A DNA stretch of 57,372 bases, from assembly GCA_021813445.1 (NCBI GenBank), contig JAKAKP010000163.1, forward strand, positions 1 through 57,372, in the 5' to 3' direction. Position numbers and translations under genes: made by a program. Positions 34,918 to 44,842 of this stretch are shown here, in pieces (position 1 is the stretch's first letter; each line of letters begins with the position of its first letter). The stretch comes from Deltaproteobacteria bacterium. GTDB lineage: Bacteria; Desulfobacterota; Desulfobaccia; Desulfobaccales; 0-14-0-80-60-11. A model generated the notes under the pieces. The model made no database searches. It saw only the letters and a list, made by a program, of their open reading frames with translations, and was not told where the DNA came from.

Positions 34918-37900
34918 CTAAATCTCCGGCAAGCGTTCGGCAAAAGTGCGATAGAGCACGGGCAGGATTACCAACGTCAGCAAGGTCGAAGTAAACAAGC
35001 CGCTCACCACCACCACCGCCAGGGGCCGCTGCACTTCCGAACCAGGTCCGGTGGCGAAAAGCAGAGGTACCAGCCCCAGGATGGCCACCAGGGCGGTCAT
35101 TAAGACCGGACGGAGGCGTCGGTTGCAACCCTCCTGCACCGCCTCCTCCAAGGGTAGGCCCTCCTGCCGAAGTTGGTTGATCTGGGAGACCAGGACCACG
35201 CCGTTCAGCACCGCCACTCCGAAGAGGGCGATGAAACCCACCGAGGCCGGGACGCTCAAGTAAAGCCCGGTGATGAGCAGGCCCAGGATGCCGCCGATGA
35301 TCGCCAAAGGGAGATTCAGGATGATGAGCGCGGCATAACGCACTGAATCGAAGGTCAGAAACAGGAGCAGGAAGATGATGGCGATGGTCACCGGAACAAT
35401 GACCATGAGGCGCCGCATAGCCCGCTGCTGGTTCTCGAAGGCCCCGCCCCAGGAGAGGTAATAGCCGGGAGGCAGCCCCAGGCGAGCTTCTATCAGGGTC
35501 TGGGCCTCGGCCACCAGGCCGCCGATGCCCCGGCCTTCCACGTTGAATTCCACCACGATCCGGCGCCGGGCGTCGTCCCGGCTGATCTGGACCGGGCCCT
35601 CCTCCTTCGTAATCGTCGCCAGATCCGCCAGGGGAATGCGGCGGCCGCCGGAGGCCTCCACCAGGATATTGCCGATGGTCTGGATGCTCTTGCGCCGGTC
35701 TTCCGGGAAGCGCACCTGGACGCCCACCCGCAGTTGCCCCTCACGGATCTCGGTGGCCACCTTGCCTCCCACCGCCGTTTCAATGACTTCCTGGATGTCG
35801 GCCACGTTGATGCCGTAGCGGGCGATTTTCCGCCGGTCGATCGTGACATTCAGGTAAGGCTGCCCCGCCACCTGCTCAACTCGCAGATCGGTGACCCCCT
35901 TAATCCCCTTAAGCAGGCGGCCCGCCTCCTCGGCCTTGCGCAGCAAGATTTCCATGTCGTCACCGAAGATTTTGACCGCTACCTGGGACTTGACCCCGGA
36001 AATGAGTTCGTCTACCCGGAGCGCAATGGGCTGGGTGAGGTTGATGCCCACCCCCGGAATCTTGGCCAGTTCTATCCGCATCTTCTCCACCAACTCGTCG
36101 GTAGTGCGGATCGTGCTCCACTCCGAACGGGGTTTGAGCACCACGATGGGATCGCTGATGTTCGGCCCCATGGGATCGGTGGCAATTTCCGCGGCTCCGA
36201 TCTTGGAAACCACCGCGGCCACCTCGGGAAACTGCATCATTACCTGTTGGGCCTGGCGCTCAATTTCTACGGACTGGCTCAGGGACACGGAGGGGAGGCG
36301 GATGACCTGGGGTGTGAGATAGCCCTCATCCATCCGGGGAATGAACTCGGTCCCTAGAAACGGCACCATGGCCAGGGAGATTGCTAAAATGCCCGCGGCT
36401 CCCAACACTACGATGCGACGGTGGCCCAGGGCCCAGGTCAGGGAAGGCCGGTAGAGGCGCCGGGCATACTTAAGGAGCAGGCTTTCCCGCTCGACTCCGG
36501 GCTTGAGCAGGTAAGAGCAGAGCACCGGAACGGCAACTATGGACAGGACCAGGGAGGCCAGGAGGGCAATAACTACAGTAAAGGCCAGAGGCGCAAACAT
36601 CTTTCCCTCCATGCCCTGAAGGGTCATAATGGGCAGGAAAGTGATGGCGATGATCAACTCCCCGAAAAGACTAGGCTTTCGCACCTCCAAGACTGCCTCC
36701 AGCACGGCGCGCATAAAGCCCCGGCCGGTATCGGGTTCCCCCAGGTGGTGCATGACGTTTTCCACCTGGATGACTGCCGCGTCCACGACCATGCCGATGG
36801 AAATGGCCAGGCCGCCAAAGGTCATGAGATTGGCGGTGAGCCCCGTCAATCGCATGACAATGAAAGTCATCAGGGTGGCCAGAGGGAGCGTCAGGGCAAT
36901 GACCGCAGACCCCTTGAGGCTTCGGAGGAACAGGTAGACCACCAGAATGACCAGGACCACCCCCTCGGCGATGGCCTTGCTTACCGTGGCCAGGCAGTCC
37001 CGCACCAGGCCGGTGCGGTCGTAGAAGGCTTCCAACTTGATGCCGTTGGGGAGGATGCCGCCCTTGTTGATCTCCTTCACCTTTTCTTTGACCGCGGCCA
37101 CCACTTCCCGGCCGCTGCCGCCCCGGATCATGAGGACGATGCCCACTACGGCCTCGCGCTTGCCGTCCTTCACCGTCGCGCCCCATCTAGTGGCCGGGCC
37201 TTCTTCGACTGCGGCCACGTCCCGGACCAACACCGGCGCGCCGTCCACTTCTTTGAGGACCACCTCCTCGATATCTTCCTTGCTCTGCATCAGGCCTAAA
37301 CTCCGCACCATCGCCTGTTCGCTCCCCTGCTCCAGGAGGTTGCCCCCGGCGTTGGCGTTGTTAGCAGACAGAGCGTTAAAAACCTGGCGCAAGGAAAGGT
37401 CATACTTGGCCAGCCGGTCGGGATCGACGTTCACATGGTACTGGCGCACCTGGCCCCCGAAGGAATTAACCTCTGTCACCCCAGGTACGGTTTTGAGCAA
37501 AGGCCGGACGATGCCGTCCTGCACGGTGCGCAGACGCATCAGGCGTAACTCTTCTTCCCGGGGCGAGGCCAGGGGCGGGGCATCGGGCTCTTCCAGGGTG
37601 TACTGGTATATTTCCCCTAGGCCGGTGGAGATGGGCCCCAATACCGGCTCGGCTCCCTTGGGAAGCTTTTCCTTGGCCTCAATGAGACGTTCCAGCACCA
37701 GCTGCCGGGCGAAATAGATGTCCACTTGATCCTTAAAAACTATGGTTACCAACGACAGGCCGAATTTGGACAGTGACCGCAACTCCACCATGTCCGGCAG
37801 ACCTGCCATCTGCACTTCAATGGGAAAGGTGACCTGCTGCTCCACTTCTACCGGCGACATGCCGGGCCAGGTGGTGATCACCTGCACCTGGACGTTGGTT

Positions 37901-38028
37901 ACATCAGGAAAGGCATCCACCGGCAACTTGAGGGCGGCGTAGGAACCATAGCCCACCAGGCCGGCCAGGAAGACGAGGATCAGAAAGCGGTGACGGAGAC
38001 AGGTTTGAACGATTTTTTCAATGCCCAT
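34918..38028 (-). CDS. Heavy-metal RND efflux pump inner-membrane subunit (CusA/CzcA family)
   Basis: 1036 residues, full length for HME-RND pumps. It shows the LPVDAFPDVTNVQVQV start, two large periplasmic loops and twelve membrane helices in two sets. The TM4 motif GMVVDAAVIQVENV carries the proton-relay Asp and Glu. The DAA spacing resembles monovalent (Cu/Ag) pumps, while other stretches (GVAVLNGVVLVSQINQLRQEG) are CzcA-like, so the metal cannot be decided. The gene overlaps the membrane fusion gene by 11 bases. Confidence 0.9.
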   Translation of the reverse strand: MGIEKIVQTCLRHRFLILVFLAGLVGYGSYAALKLPVDAFPDVTNVQVQVITTWPGMSPVEVEQQVTFPIEVQMAGLPDMVELRSLSKFGLSLVTIVFKDQVDIYFARQLVLERLIEAKEKLPKGAEPVLGPISTGLGEIYQYTLEEPDAPPLASPREEELRLMRLRTVQDGIVRPLLKTVPGVTEVNSFGGQVRQYHVNVDPDRLAKYDLSLRQVFNALSANNANAGGNLLEQGSEQAMVRSLGLMQSKEDIEEVVLKEVDGAPVLVRDVAAVEEGPATRWGATVKDGKREAVVGIVLMIRGGSGREVVAAVKEKVKEINKGGILPNGIKLEAFYDRTGLVRDCLATVSKAIAEGVVLVILVVYLFLRSLKGSAVIALTLPLATLMTFIVMRLTGLTANLMTFGGLAISIGMVVDAAVIQVENVMHHLGEPDTGRGFMRAVLEAVLEVRKPSLFGELIIAITFLPIMTLQGMEGKMFAPLAFTVVIALLASLVLSIVAVPVLCSYLLKPGVERESLLLKYARRLYRPSLTWALGHRRIVVLGAAGILAISLAMVPFLGTEFIPRMDEGYLTPQVIRLPSVSLSQSVEIERQAQQVMMQFPEVAAVVSKIGAAEIATDPMGPNISDPIVVLKPRSEWSTIRTTDELVEKMRIELAKIPGVGINLTQPIALRVDELISGVKSQVAVKIFGDDMEILLRKAEEAGRLLKGIKGVTDLRVEQVAGQPYLNVTIDRRKIARYGINVADIQEVIETAVGGKVATEIREGQLRVGVQVRFPEDRRKSIQTIGNILVEASGGRRIPLADLATITKEEGPVQISRDDARRRIVVEFNVEGRGIGGLVAEAQTLIEARLGLPPGYYLSWGGAFENQQRAMRRLMVIVPVTIAIIFLLLFLTFDSVRYAALIILNLPLAIIGGILGLLITGLYLSVPASVGFIALFGVAVLNGVVLVSQINQLRQEGLPLEEAVQEGCNRRLRPVLMTALVAILGLVPLLFATGPGSEVQRPLAVVVVSGLFTSTLLTLVILPVLYRTFAERLPEI

Positions 38029-39349
38029 GCTCCGCCTCCAGGCTTTCTTTCTCCAGTTCGGACTTAAGAGTGAAGGCCCCCTGGATCACCACCCGCTCTC
38101 CTTCCTTCAGGCCCTCCAGCACCTCCACCCGGCCGCCCGCCTGCAGGCCGGGTTTGATGACGCGCTTGAGATACAGCCCGGGTTCCTGTTCGATAAAGAC
38201 ATACTGCTCGCCGCCGGTGGCCACCAGCGCGGCTTCTGGCACGTTGAGGACCGTCCGGGTATCGGAAGCTACCATGATGGTAGCGAACATCCCGGCTTTT
38301 AGCTCGCCATGGGAGTTATCCACCCTAACCCGGGCCCGGGTCATGCGGGTGGCCTTTTCCACCATAGCGGCAATGTAGTCGATGGCGCCGGGAAACTTTT
38401 CCTGGGGCAGGGCACTGACCCTGATAATTACGGCGGCGCCGGTTTTTACCAGGGACAAATCCTTCTCCGGAATCTGGACGTAGCACCACAAGGTGGCGGG
38501 GTCCGAGACTGTGAAGAGTTCTTCGTCCGCCTTGACCACCAGGCCGGGAGTCACCTTGCGATCCACCACCTGCCCGGAGATAGGAGAACGCAAGGTAAAG
38601 GTGGAATCCACTTCCGCGTGAAAACTTGGTCCCTTCCGCGATTTGCTTCCCCGGAAGAGGCGGGCGATATCGGCGTCGTTCAGACCCAGGAGATGAAGAC
38701 GGTTCTCGGCATAATCACGCTCCGATGTGGCCAGTTCAAACTTGGCCTGGCGCTCCTGGAACTCGGCTTGGCTGATGGCCTTCTCCTGCCATAAGAGGCG
38801 GGCCCGCTCGTAAGTTTTCTGGGCCACCCGGTAGCTGGCCGCGGCCTGGAGAAAGGAGTTTTGAGCCTGACCCAACTCCACGCTGTCGATGACGGCCAGG
38901 GCGTCTCCCTTTTTCACCTCTGCCCCATAGTCGGCAGTAATTTTGACCACCCGGCCGGCCAGGCGGGAATTCACCCGTGCCGTTTTCTCCTCGTTAAAGA
39001 CCAGTTCGCCGGTAAGCTGCACCTTGCTGGCTAATGCTCCGGCTGCTACCGTTTCCACCTTGAGATTGGCCCGCTTCACCGCTTCGGGGCTCAACTTCAC
39101 CTGGCCCGGCGAGTGGGCTCCTTCTTTGTGATCATCATGCTTATCACCTTCGGGCTTATGGACTTCGGGTTTGTCGCCTTTGGGTTTTTGAGCTTCATGG
39201 TCGTGAGCTTCATGTTGTTGGGACTTTTGCCCCCGGTCTTTATCCGGGTCTTTTTTCTGGGCACTCCCGGGAAGGGAAAACCAAACCGCCGCCGCCAGGA
39301 CCAGGACCACGATGATAATTCTCTTGAGCGTGAAAAAATTACGTACCAT
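38018..39349 (-). CDS. Heavy-metal RND membrane fusion protein (CusB/CzcB family)
   Basis: 443 residues. A signal anchor (IIIVVLVLAAAVWFSL) precedes a His/Asp/Lys-rich segment (residues about 30-80, with HEAHDHEAQK and KHDDHKEGAH), a likely metal-binding tail as in CzcB. Then come the lipoyl and hairpin domains (RLAGRVVKITADYGAEVKKG, SYRVAQKTYERARLLW) and a barrel (FTLRSPISGQVVDRKVTPG). It bridges pump and outer-membrane channel, and starts four bases after TolC. Confidence 0.9.
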   Translation of the reverse strand: MVRNFFTLKRIIIVVLVLAAAVWFSLPGSAQKKDPDKDRGQKSQQHEAHDHEAQKPKGDKPEVHKPEGDKHDDHKEGAHSPGQVKLSPEAVKRANLKVETVAAGALASKVQLTGELVFNEEKTARVNSRLAGRVVKITADYGAEVKKGDALAVIDSVELGQAQNSFLQAAASYRVAQKTYERARLLWQEKAISQAEFQERQAKFELATSERDYAENRLHLLGLNDADIARLFRGSKSRKGPSFHAEVDSTFTLRSPISGQVVDRKVTPGLVVKADEELFTVSDPATLWCYVQIPEKDLSLVKTGAAVIIRVSALPQEKFPGAIDYIAAMVEKATRMTRARVRVDNSHGELKAGMFATIMVASDTRTVLNVPEAALVATGGEQYVFIEQEPGLYLKRVIKPGLQAGGRVEVLEGLKEGERVVIQGAFTLKSELEKESLEAEHGH

Positions 39350-39352
39350 GGT

Positions 39353-40582
39353 TTAGATACCCCCCCCGGCGATACGCCAGAGTTCCGCCTGGGCCAGCCA
39401 GTATTCCAACAGGGCTTTGTAATAATCCTGCTCCGAGGCCCGGTAGACGCGGCGGGAATCCAGCAGTTCCAGCAGCCCCGTTTCTCCCTGCCGGTAGGTG
39501 AATTCGGCCAGACGCAAAGATTCCGCCGCCTGGGGCAGGATATTCTTTTGGAATGACTCCACCTGGCGCCGGGCTACCGTGTAGAGGCTGTACTGGGCCG
39601 CCAGCTTGGTCTCCAACTCCTGGCGGGTGAGGCCGAGGTCGGCTTCGGCCTGGCGCCTGGCGGCCGCGGCCTTATCCACCTCGCCGCCCTTGCGATTCCA
39701 CAAGGGCAGGGGGATGGAAAGGCCTCCGCCCGTGGCCTTCAGGTCGATGTCCCGGTTATGGAAGACTTTCACGGTCACATCCGGCATCCAGGCCTGCCGC
39801 TCGGCGCTCAAGGTGCTCTCAGCCTGGCGAAAAGCGGCGTTTTGGGCCGCCAGCAGAGGATGGGCCACCAGCGCCGCCTCGCGCCAGCGCGCCAGCGGAA
39901 TAGCCTCATCCATGGCGGTGAACTTGCCGGTTACGGCAAAATCGGCCGGTAGGTTCTCCAGCAAGAATCGGTTTAACACCTGGCGATCCCCTGTGAGCGT
40001 CGTCCTGGCCTTTTCGTGTTCCCGCTCCTGGGAGTAGAATTCCACCTGCGCCTTAATCAGTTCTATCTGGCGGCTCTCTCCCAGGCGGACGCGTTTTTCC
40101 ACCAGGTCGAGAAGTTGCTTGGCGGAATCAAGGTTCTCCCGGGCCACCTTGACGAATTGCTCGTCGGCCAGCACCCGGTAGAAGAGTTCCCGCAACCTGG
40201 CAATGACGCTAAGTTCTTCGTTGGTCACCAACTTTTGGGCGCTCTCTATCCCGAAGCGGGCGGCCTCCTGTTTCCTGGCCCGGCGGCCGGGCCATTCGAG
40301 GGTCTGGGAGAGCGCCACCGTGTAACCTACGCCGGTTTCAGGTCCCGGAATCTCCTTTTCCCTGGACACGGTGCCTTCCACCTGCGGGTTGGGGTATTGC
40401 TTGGTGATGCGCAATTCGGCTTCGTTCTTCCGCACCTCCTCCCTGGCCTTACGGAGGCCGGGATGGACCTTCAGGGTGAGTTCCTCCAACTCCTTCAGGG
40501 AATAGGCACGGGTTTCAGCCGCCATCGAGTTCTGCACCCAGAACAGCAACAACAATAATATAGCCAGGGCATACCTTCTCAT
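39353..40582 (-). CDS. Outer-membrane efflux channel, TolC/CusC/CzcC family
   Basis: 409 residues from the ATG at 40582; a TTG two codons earlier is better spaced from the AGGAGG at about 40600. A signal peptide (YALAILLLLLFWVQNSMAAE) precedes two OEP repeats with long helices (GLRKAREEVRKNEAELRITK, AQKLVTNEELSVIARLREL, LGLTRQELETKLAAQYSLY). It completes the tripartite RND system and is the first large gene of that operon. Confidence 0.88.
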   Translation of the reverse strand: MRRYALAILLLLLFWVQNSMAAETRAYSLKELEELTLKVHPGLRKAREEVRKNEAELRITKQYPNPQVEGTVSREKEIPGPETGVGYTVALSQTLEWPGRRARKQEAARFGIESAQKLVTNEELSVIARLRELFYRVLADEQFVKVARENLDSAKQLLDLVEKRVRLGESRQIELIKAQVEFYSQEREHEKARTTLTGDRQVLNRFLLENLPADFAVTGKFTAMDEAIPLARWREAALVAHPLLAAQNAAFRQAESTLSAERQAWMPDVTVKVFHNRDIDLKATGGGLSIPLPLWNRKGGEVDKAAAARRQAEADLGLTRQELETKLAAQYSLYTVARRQVESFQKNILPQAAESLRLAEFTYRQGETGLLELLDSRRVYRASEQDYYKALLEYWLAQAELWRIAGGGI

Positions 40583-40645
40583 ATGCAAGGCATCCTCCTT
40601 ATTCACAAGATTTCCAGGAAAAATATTTCTAAGGAATTTTAAGGA

Positions 40646-40933
40646 CTAAAGGGCGCAGATTAAAGATTGAGGCGGGCGAAAAATGAGGGCTACCAAGAGG
40701 TTTACCGGCATGGGCAGTGAAGTCGGTGAGAAAAGTGCGTCAGGAGAGGATAGTGACCAGCGGTCAGAGGCTTCGGTCAGGGAAGGCAGGTGGCACGCGC
40801 AGAAGCATGGTGAGCCATGCCCCTGGCTGGCGCCAAAGTGGCAAGAGACCTCGCTGGCTGCCGCCAGCGACGTAAGGAGAACGGCCCAAATGAGCAGCAG
40901 GCAGCAGAATCTGCGAAGATACCGAGATCGCAT
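40646..40933 (-). CDS. Small secreted Cys/His motif protein (DUF2946-like)
   Basis: 95 residues: signal peptide (FCCLLLIWAVLLTSLAAAS), then PCFCACHLPSL, and a C-terminal hydrophobic end with LIFRPP. Short proteins with a CxCxCH cluster often lead metal-efflux operons. A similar protein, with PCICCHV and FHPP, occurs at 48422-48700. Probably a periplasmic metal-binding or sensing peptide (inference). Confidence 0.65.
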   Translation of the reverse strand: MRSRYLRRFCCLLLIWAVLLTSLAAASEVSCHFGASQGHGSPCFCACHLPSLTEASDRWSLSSPDALFSPTSLPMPVNLLVALIFRPPQSLICAL

Positions 40934-40939
40934 ATTTAT

Positions 40940-40968
40940 TATTTATCACTCACTTGTCATCAGGTCAA
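40940..40968 (-). promoter_or_regulatory. Candidate promoter of the RND operon
   Basis: On the minus strand TTGACC (40968-40963) and TAAATA (40945-40940) are 17 bases apart, and the ATG of the small secreted protein follows the -10 box closely. No obvious palindrome was seen. Confidence 0.45.
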
Positions 40969-41011
40969 CGTTTCTGCGCCGAGTTCCCGGTTTTGACAGG
41001 GAATAATCCCA

Positions 41012-42196
41012 TCAATGGCGCCGGCCCAGACGGTTGCGGATGGCCAGGAGAAAAAGAGCGGCTTGCCCCAAAATAAGAAAATGGCTGAGAGCGGCCAATA
41101 AATGTCCCCCTTCGGTGACCGGTTTGGGCCATTCCGGCCTAATTAAGCTGGTATGTTCGAGGACGAATATCAGTGATTCCATGAAACCTGCCCAATGTCC
41201 TTCAATGGTTTTTAATCCCAGCCATTGGAGCGAGAGCGCCAGTCCCGCCACTATACCCACGAGCCCGCCCAGGGCCCGCACGGGACGCTCGCCATAGCCG
41301 CTCAGAGCGCAATAAAGGTTGTACCAGGACAATGGAAACCATCGCCGCCAGAGGTTGGCCCGGCGGTGCATCTCCATCTCGCCGTAGTGGAAGTCCCCCG
41401 CCTGCTTGTGATCCCCCTCATGTTCGTAATTGAGCTTCAGATAGCGGTAAAGCTCTCCTATCTTGGCGCAGAGTCTCCCATAATCCGGCGCATGTTCTCC
41501 GGACGCCAGGCTGATGAGATGAGGCTCTTTTTTTTTGTTCAACAAAATTTCATCATAGACTGCCTGTCGGCCATGAAATGGATACCAACTGACATTATGG
41601 AACTGTATCCTTCGCAAATCAGCACCCAGGAAGCTCACCCGGGCCAAAGACAGGTCTTGAAAGCCCAGATGACCCTGGGGACCGAATTCGAGATATTGAA
41701 AAGAAGCAGTAAAAGGCAACGCCCCGGAAACGGCGCGGGATTCGTTGATCTGTTGAAAAATGGCCGGGCCGGCGAAGAAGACTCCGCGAAAATCCGCCTC
41801 GCCGGCTATTTCCGTCCCCTTGAACTGGACCGGGCCGCCAAATTTGGCTTTTTCGAAGAGGGCTTCCTTGGCGAAGTTAGCCCAGGAAAAATCAGCCCCT
41901 TCAATGAATTCAGCCTCCCGGAAGTCGGCCCAGCCGGCGAACCTGACCCGGTGGAACTTAACTGTTTTTTTGAATGTTTGTTTGGTAAATGATATCGGGC
42001 CGGGAAAAAAGACCTCTCGAAAGTCGTAGTCCTCCTGGGCCAGTTTATCTTGCAAGGCCTGGTCAAAAGCGCTCTTATCTTTTTCCGGCTTCAGGGAATG
42101 GAGGATGCACAAACCCTCGGGATCTGGTTCCCAGGGGGGATTCTCACAATGCACCCCGTCCCAGGAATATTTCATCCAACTCTTGCAGCCGCTCAT
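41012..42196 (-). CDS. Pentapeptide-repeat protein with C-terminal membrane domain
   Basis: 394 residues. The N-terminal 35 residues contain Cys (MSGCKSWMKYSWDGVHCENP, LCILHSL). Pentapeptide repeats follow at about 55-145 (ADFREAEFIEGADFSWANF, ALFEKAKFGG, ADFRGVFFAGPAIF). After a helical segment, two or three membrane helices end the protein (VGIVAGLALSLQWLGL, LSHFLILGQAALFLLAI). The layout resembles pentapeptide proteins fused to an ion-channel-like domain. Role in metal resistance is unknown. Confidence 0.7.
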   Translation of the reverse strand: MSGCKSWMKYSWDGVHCENPPWEPDPEGLCILHSLKPEKDKSAFDQALQDKLAQEDYDFREVFFPGPISFTKQTFKKTVKFHRVRFAGWADFREAEFIEGADFSWANFAKEALFEKAKFGGPVQFKGTEIAGEADFRGVFFAGPAIFQQINESRAVSGALPFTASFQYLEFGPQGHLGFQDLSLARVSFLGADLRRIQFHNVSWYPFHGRQAVYDEILLNKKKEPHLISLASGEHAPDYGRLCAKIGELYRYLKLNYEHEGDHKQAGDFHYGEMEMHRRANLWRRWFPLSWYNLYCALSGYGERPVRALGGLVGIVAGLALSLQWLGLKTIEGHWAGFMESLIFVLEHTSLIRPEWPKPVTEGGHLLAALSHFLILGQAALFLLAIRNRLGRRH

Positions 42197-42214
42197 AACG
42201 ATCTTGTCCGGTTT

Positions 42215-43242
42215 TTACTTGGGAAATTCCAGGATAAAGGTGGCCCCGGCTCCGGGTTCACTCCATGCCGAAAGGCGTCCAGCCGTTTTTGCCAGCAGGT
42301 GCATGGTTACTTCCAGCCCCAGGTGAGTGCTGTCCGCCCCTTTTTCTTTAGGCGTCAAAACACGCTGTTGGAGTTTCTCCACCTCCAGGCCAGGGCCGTT
42401 GTCATTAATCTCCATCCGCACCCAACTCCGCGCCGAGGCAACGTTAACTCTGATGAAGTCGCCGTACTTCATGGCATTGCTCAGGAGGTTCTGCAAAATA
42501 ACTTCCATGGTGTAAGGCTCGAAGGGGAAAACCAGGGGTGGCTGCTCGGCTTCCAGGGGTAGGCCATTGATCTCTACCTTTACTTCCTTTTCGCTGAACC
42601 GCAGCCCCAGGAGGTCCGTTATGGCATGTTTCAGGAAAGGATAGATGTCTTGCGGCACCGGTGTCAAGGTGTCGCTGGTCAGGGCCCGCAGGAAGAGCAG
42701 CTCCTCGCCCAGGGTGTGAGAGAGGCGTTGGGCAGCCTCATCAGGATATTTATATCGCGTTCCAATGCCTCGCAGTCCGGATAAAACCTTTCAAATATAA
42801 CGGTGTCCTGGCCAAGCTGTTCTTTTATCGTAGCCAGTTTCCGCTTGATCCGACCGGAAAAACCCTTGATGCCGATGGCCAGGTTCTTGTAATGATGTCT
42901 TAAAGTGGCGACCTGGAGTTCAAATTCCTGGTGCAGGGTCTTCAAGCGCTGACGATTTTCCTTGAGCTTATAAAATACGAAGCCTAGCGCCGCTCCGTAA
43001 ATGATGCCGGTCAAAGTGACTCCGGACCATTGGTACGTAAAGAAATCCAAAGTCTGAGCCAGTCGGAAGGGCGCTCCATGCTGAACATATTGAATGCATT
43101 GGTAAAACAGGATATTCAGAGGCTCGCATATTAATATTTCAAACCCCGCACCCGCCACCGCGCCGATTAAGAGAGCTCCCCACGGTCTGCCCGGTGATAT
43201 CCTCATTTCCAGGCGCACCGGTTCTCTTGGCTTAAAATTCAT
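42215..43242 (-). pseudogene. Frameshifted membrane sensor with HATPase domain, second paralog
   Basis: Two pieces (43242-42679 and 42667-42215) together match the intact paralog at 45324-46382: N-terminal two-helix membrane module (WGALLIGAVAGAGFEILICEPL), TLHQEFELQVATLRHHYKNL, then ILQNLLSNAMKYGD, INDNGPGLE and EPGAGATFILEFPK. The frame breaks near 42738-42745, where CTG ATG AG replaces CTG GAT GAG GCT GCC CAA CGC of the sister gene, a one-base loss. It is either a real frameshift or a sequencing error. A Met-rich protein gene lies upstream. Confidence 0.8.
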
Positions 43243-43337
43243 AAGTTATCCTTTGAAACAGACCCATGAACAAAGTCTTTTCGATGTTAAGAGATTCTTT
43301 CAAAGGTTAAGTCCCAATCCTCAATCCCCAAGAGCCA

Positions 43338-43706
43338 TCATTGTTTATTCTTTAATTGTCCCTTCAAGGCCTCCAGGCGTTTTTCCATATCCTGGAGTTG
43401 TCCCTCAAACAGCGGCTGCATCCGATAGGCCCGGGGGCCGCACATCTGGTGCATCATGGTGCCCATTTGGTTCATCATATCCGTCAGTTCCGTTTGTTGT
43501 TTCGGGGTCAGGGGTTGGCTAATCATCTGCTGCATATCGTTCATCATGGCGGACATCCGGCCCATATAATCCGGCATCCAGGGGCAATAAGCCATCGGTC
43601 CCCGCATTTGCGGCCATCCTCCCGGGCCGGGATGCTCTTGGGCGGCTGAGACTCCGGCAGACACGACCAGGGCCGCTGCCAACAGGAATACGAGTCCCTG
43701 TTTCAT
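43338..43706 (-). CDS. Met-rich secreted protein, probable periplasmic metal binder
   Basis: 122 residues with a signal peptide (LVFLLAAALVVSAGVSAAQ). It shares YCPWMPDYMGRM and MNQMGTMMHQMCGP with the protein at 44843-45199 and ends in a Lys-rich helix (DMEKRLEALKGQLKNK). Dense Met, one Cys per block and His suggest Cu(I)/Ag(I) binding (inference). It lies about 95 bases upstream of the frameshifted sensor. Confidence 0.75.
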   Translation of the reverse strand: MKQGLVFLLAAALVVSAGVSAAQEHPGPGGWPQMRGPMAYCPWMPDYMGRMSAMMNDMQQMISQPLTPKQQTELTDMMNQMGTMMHQMCGPRAYRMQPLFEGQLQDMEKRLEALKGQLKNKQ

Positions 43707-43774
43707 GACACTTCTCCTTCGATTGCTGCTATCATAGAAATTGATATATTTCTAATGAATTATAATTAGTGGTC

Positions 43775-44698
43775 CTAAAGACTTGTTTCGAGATATTTAA
43801 CACAAGGGGTCCAGGACCGCAGGGGCCGCTTGCAGCCCTTGCAAGACATCTCCCCCTGGCGTTGCTTACAGTAAGTATTGACGACGTATTCGAAGATTTT
43901 GGCATTCCGAATGGCAAAGGCGATTTCTTCGGCGATGGAGTCCAACAGCAGGCGCTCTTCGTCCATAAAGGGCTCCCCCCCGGCTTTATTGAGGACTGCC
44001 ATCACGCCAATCTTTTCCTCACCGGCGGTGAGGGGAATGGCGATCAGGTTTCGGGTGGCAAGGCCATATTTGGAGGCGAAGCTCTTAGAGAATCGCGGGT
44101 CGCGTTGGACATCGTTGACGACCTCCGACCTCTGGGTTTGCAGGACGGACCCCGCGATTCCCTGGTCGGCGGGGATGGTCACGGCCAGGAGGCACTGCTT
44201 GGCAGGACCCTCGATGCCATAGAACTGGAAGTTCGCTTGATCCTCATCGAGGAGAAGAACCGCGGCTCCTTCCGCAGACACGGTTTCCATGACGACGTTC
44301 AAAACAGCGTCCAGGAGTTCGTGGGGGTCCAGGCATTGGGCGACCATGGAGCTAACCGTCATGTAGGTATTGAGGTACCTGTTCTGTTTCTGGAGCTCCT
44401 GATTTAAGGCCTCCAAGTGCAAACGATATACTTTGATGCGCCAGTAGAGCAATCCCAAGGGCAATCCGTATAAGATGCCGACAAAAAGGTCCCCGGGGAA
44501 CCATTCACGGTGCAAATAAACCTCGATCAGGCTATGCGGTTCGAAGAGACGACCGTAAATTAAATATTCCCAAAGATGCTGCACCACTACATCGAGCGGG
44601 ACGCATATAGTTAATTCGAAGGTAAAACCCACGAGCGCACCGAGCAAAATATATAACCAGGGGTTGCTCCTGCGCGGTTCAACCTGTTTATAATTCAT
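43775..44698 (-). CDS. Membrane sensor with GAF domain, third paralog
   Basis: 307 residues. The N-terminal membrane module (WLYILLGALVGFTFELTICV, GILYGLPLGLLYWRIK) is homologous to those of the two kinase-like paralogs, but the output is a GAF domain (about 115-270: LLDAVLNVVMETVSAEGAAV, IPADQGIAGSVLQTQRSEVV). A Cys-rich tail follows (YCKQRQGEMSCKGCKRPL, then WTPCVKYLE). The tail could bind a metal. No kinase or cyclase domain is present. Confidence 0.75.
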   Translation of the reverse strand: MNYKQVEPRRSNPWLYILLGALVGFTFELTICVPLDVVVQHLWEYLIYGRLFEPHSLIEVYLHREWFPGDLFVGILYGLPLGLLYWRIKVYRLHLEALNQELQKQNRYLNTYMTVSSMVAQCLDPHELLDAVLNVVMETVSAEGAAVLLLDEDQANFQFYGIEGPAKQCLLAVTIPADQGIAGSVLQTQRSEVVNDVQRDPRFSKSFASKYGLATRNLIAIPLTAGEEKIGVMAVLNKAGGEPFMDEERLLLDSIAEEIAFAIRNAKIFEYVVNTYCKQRQGEMSCKGCKRPLRSWTPCVKYLETSL

Positions 44699-44842
44699 TT
44701 ATTTTCCCGTTCAGCTTGGTGAAAGACATGAAGAACCATGCCGGTCTCCAAGTGTTATGATCATCGAAATGGGCAATCAGAGAAACTATCCCCCTACGTG
44801 GAACGGGACAAGGCAAAAGCCTCGCCCCGGCCTGAGGTTTTA

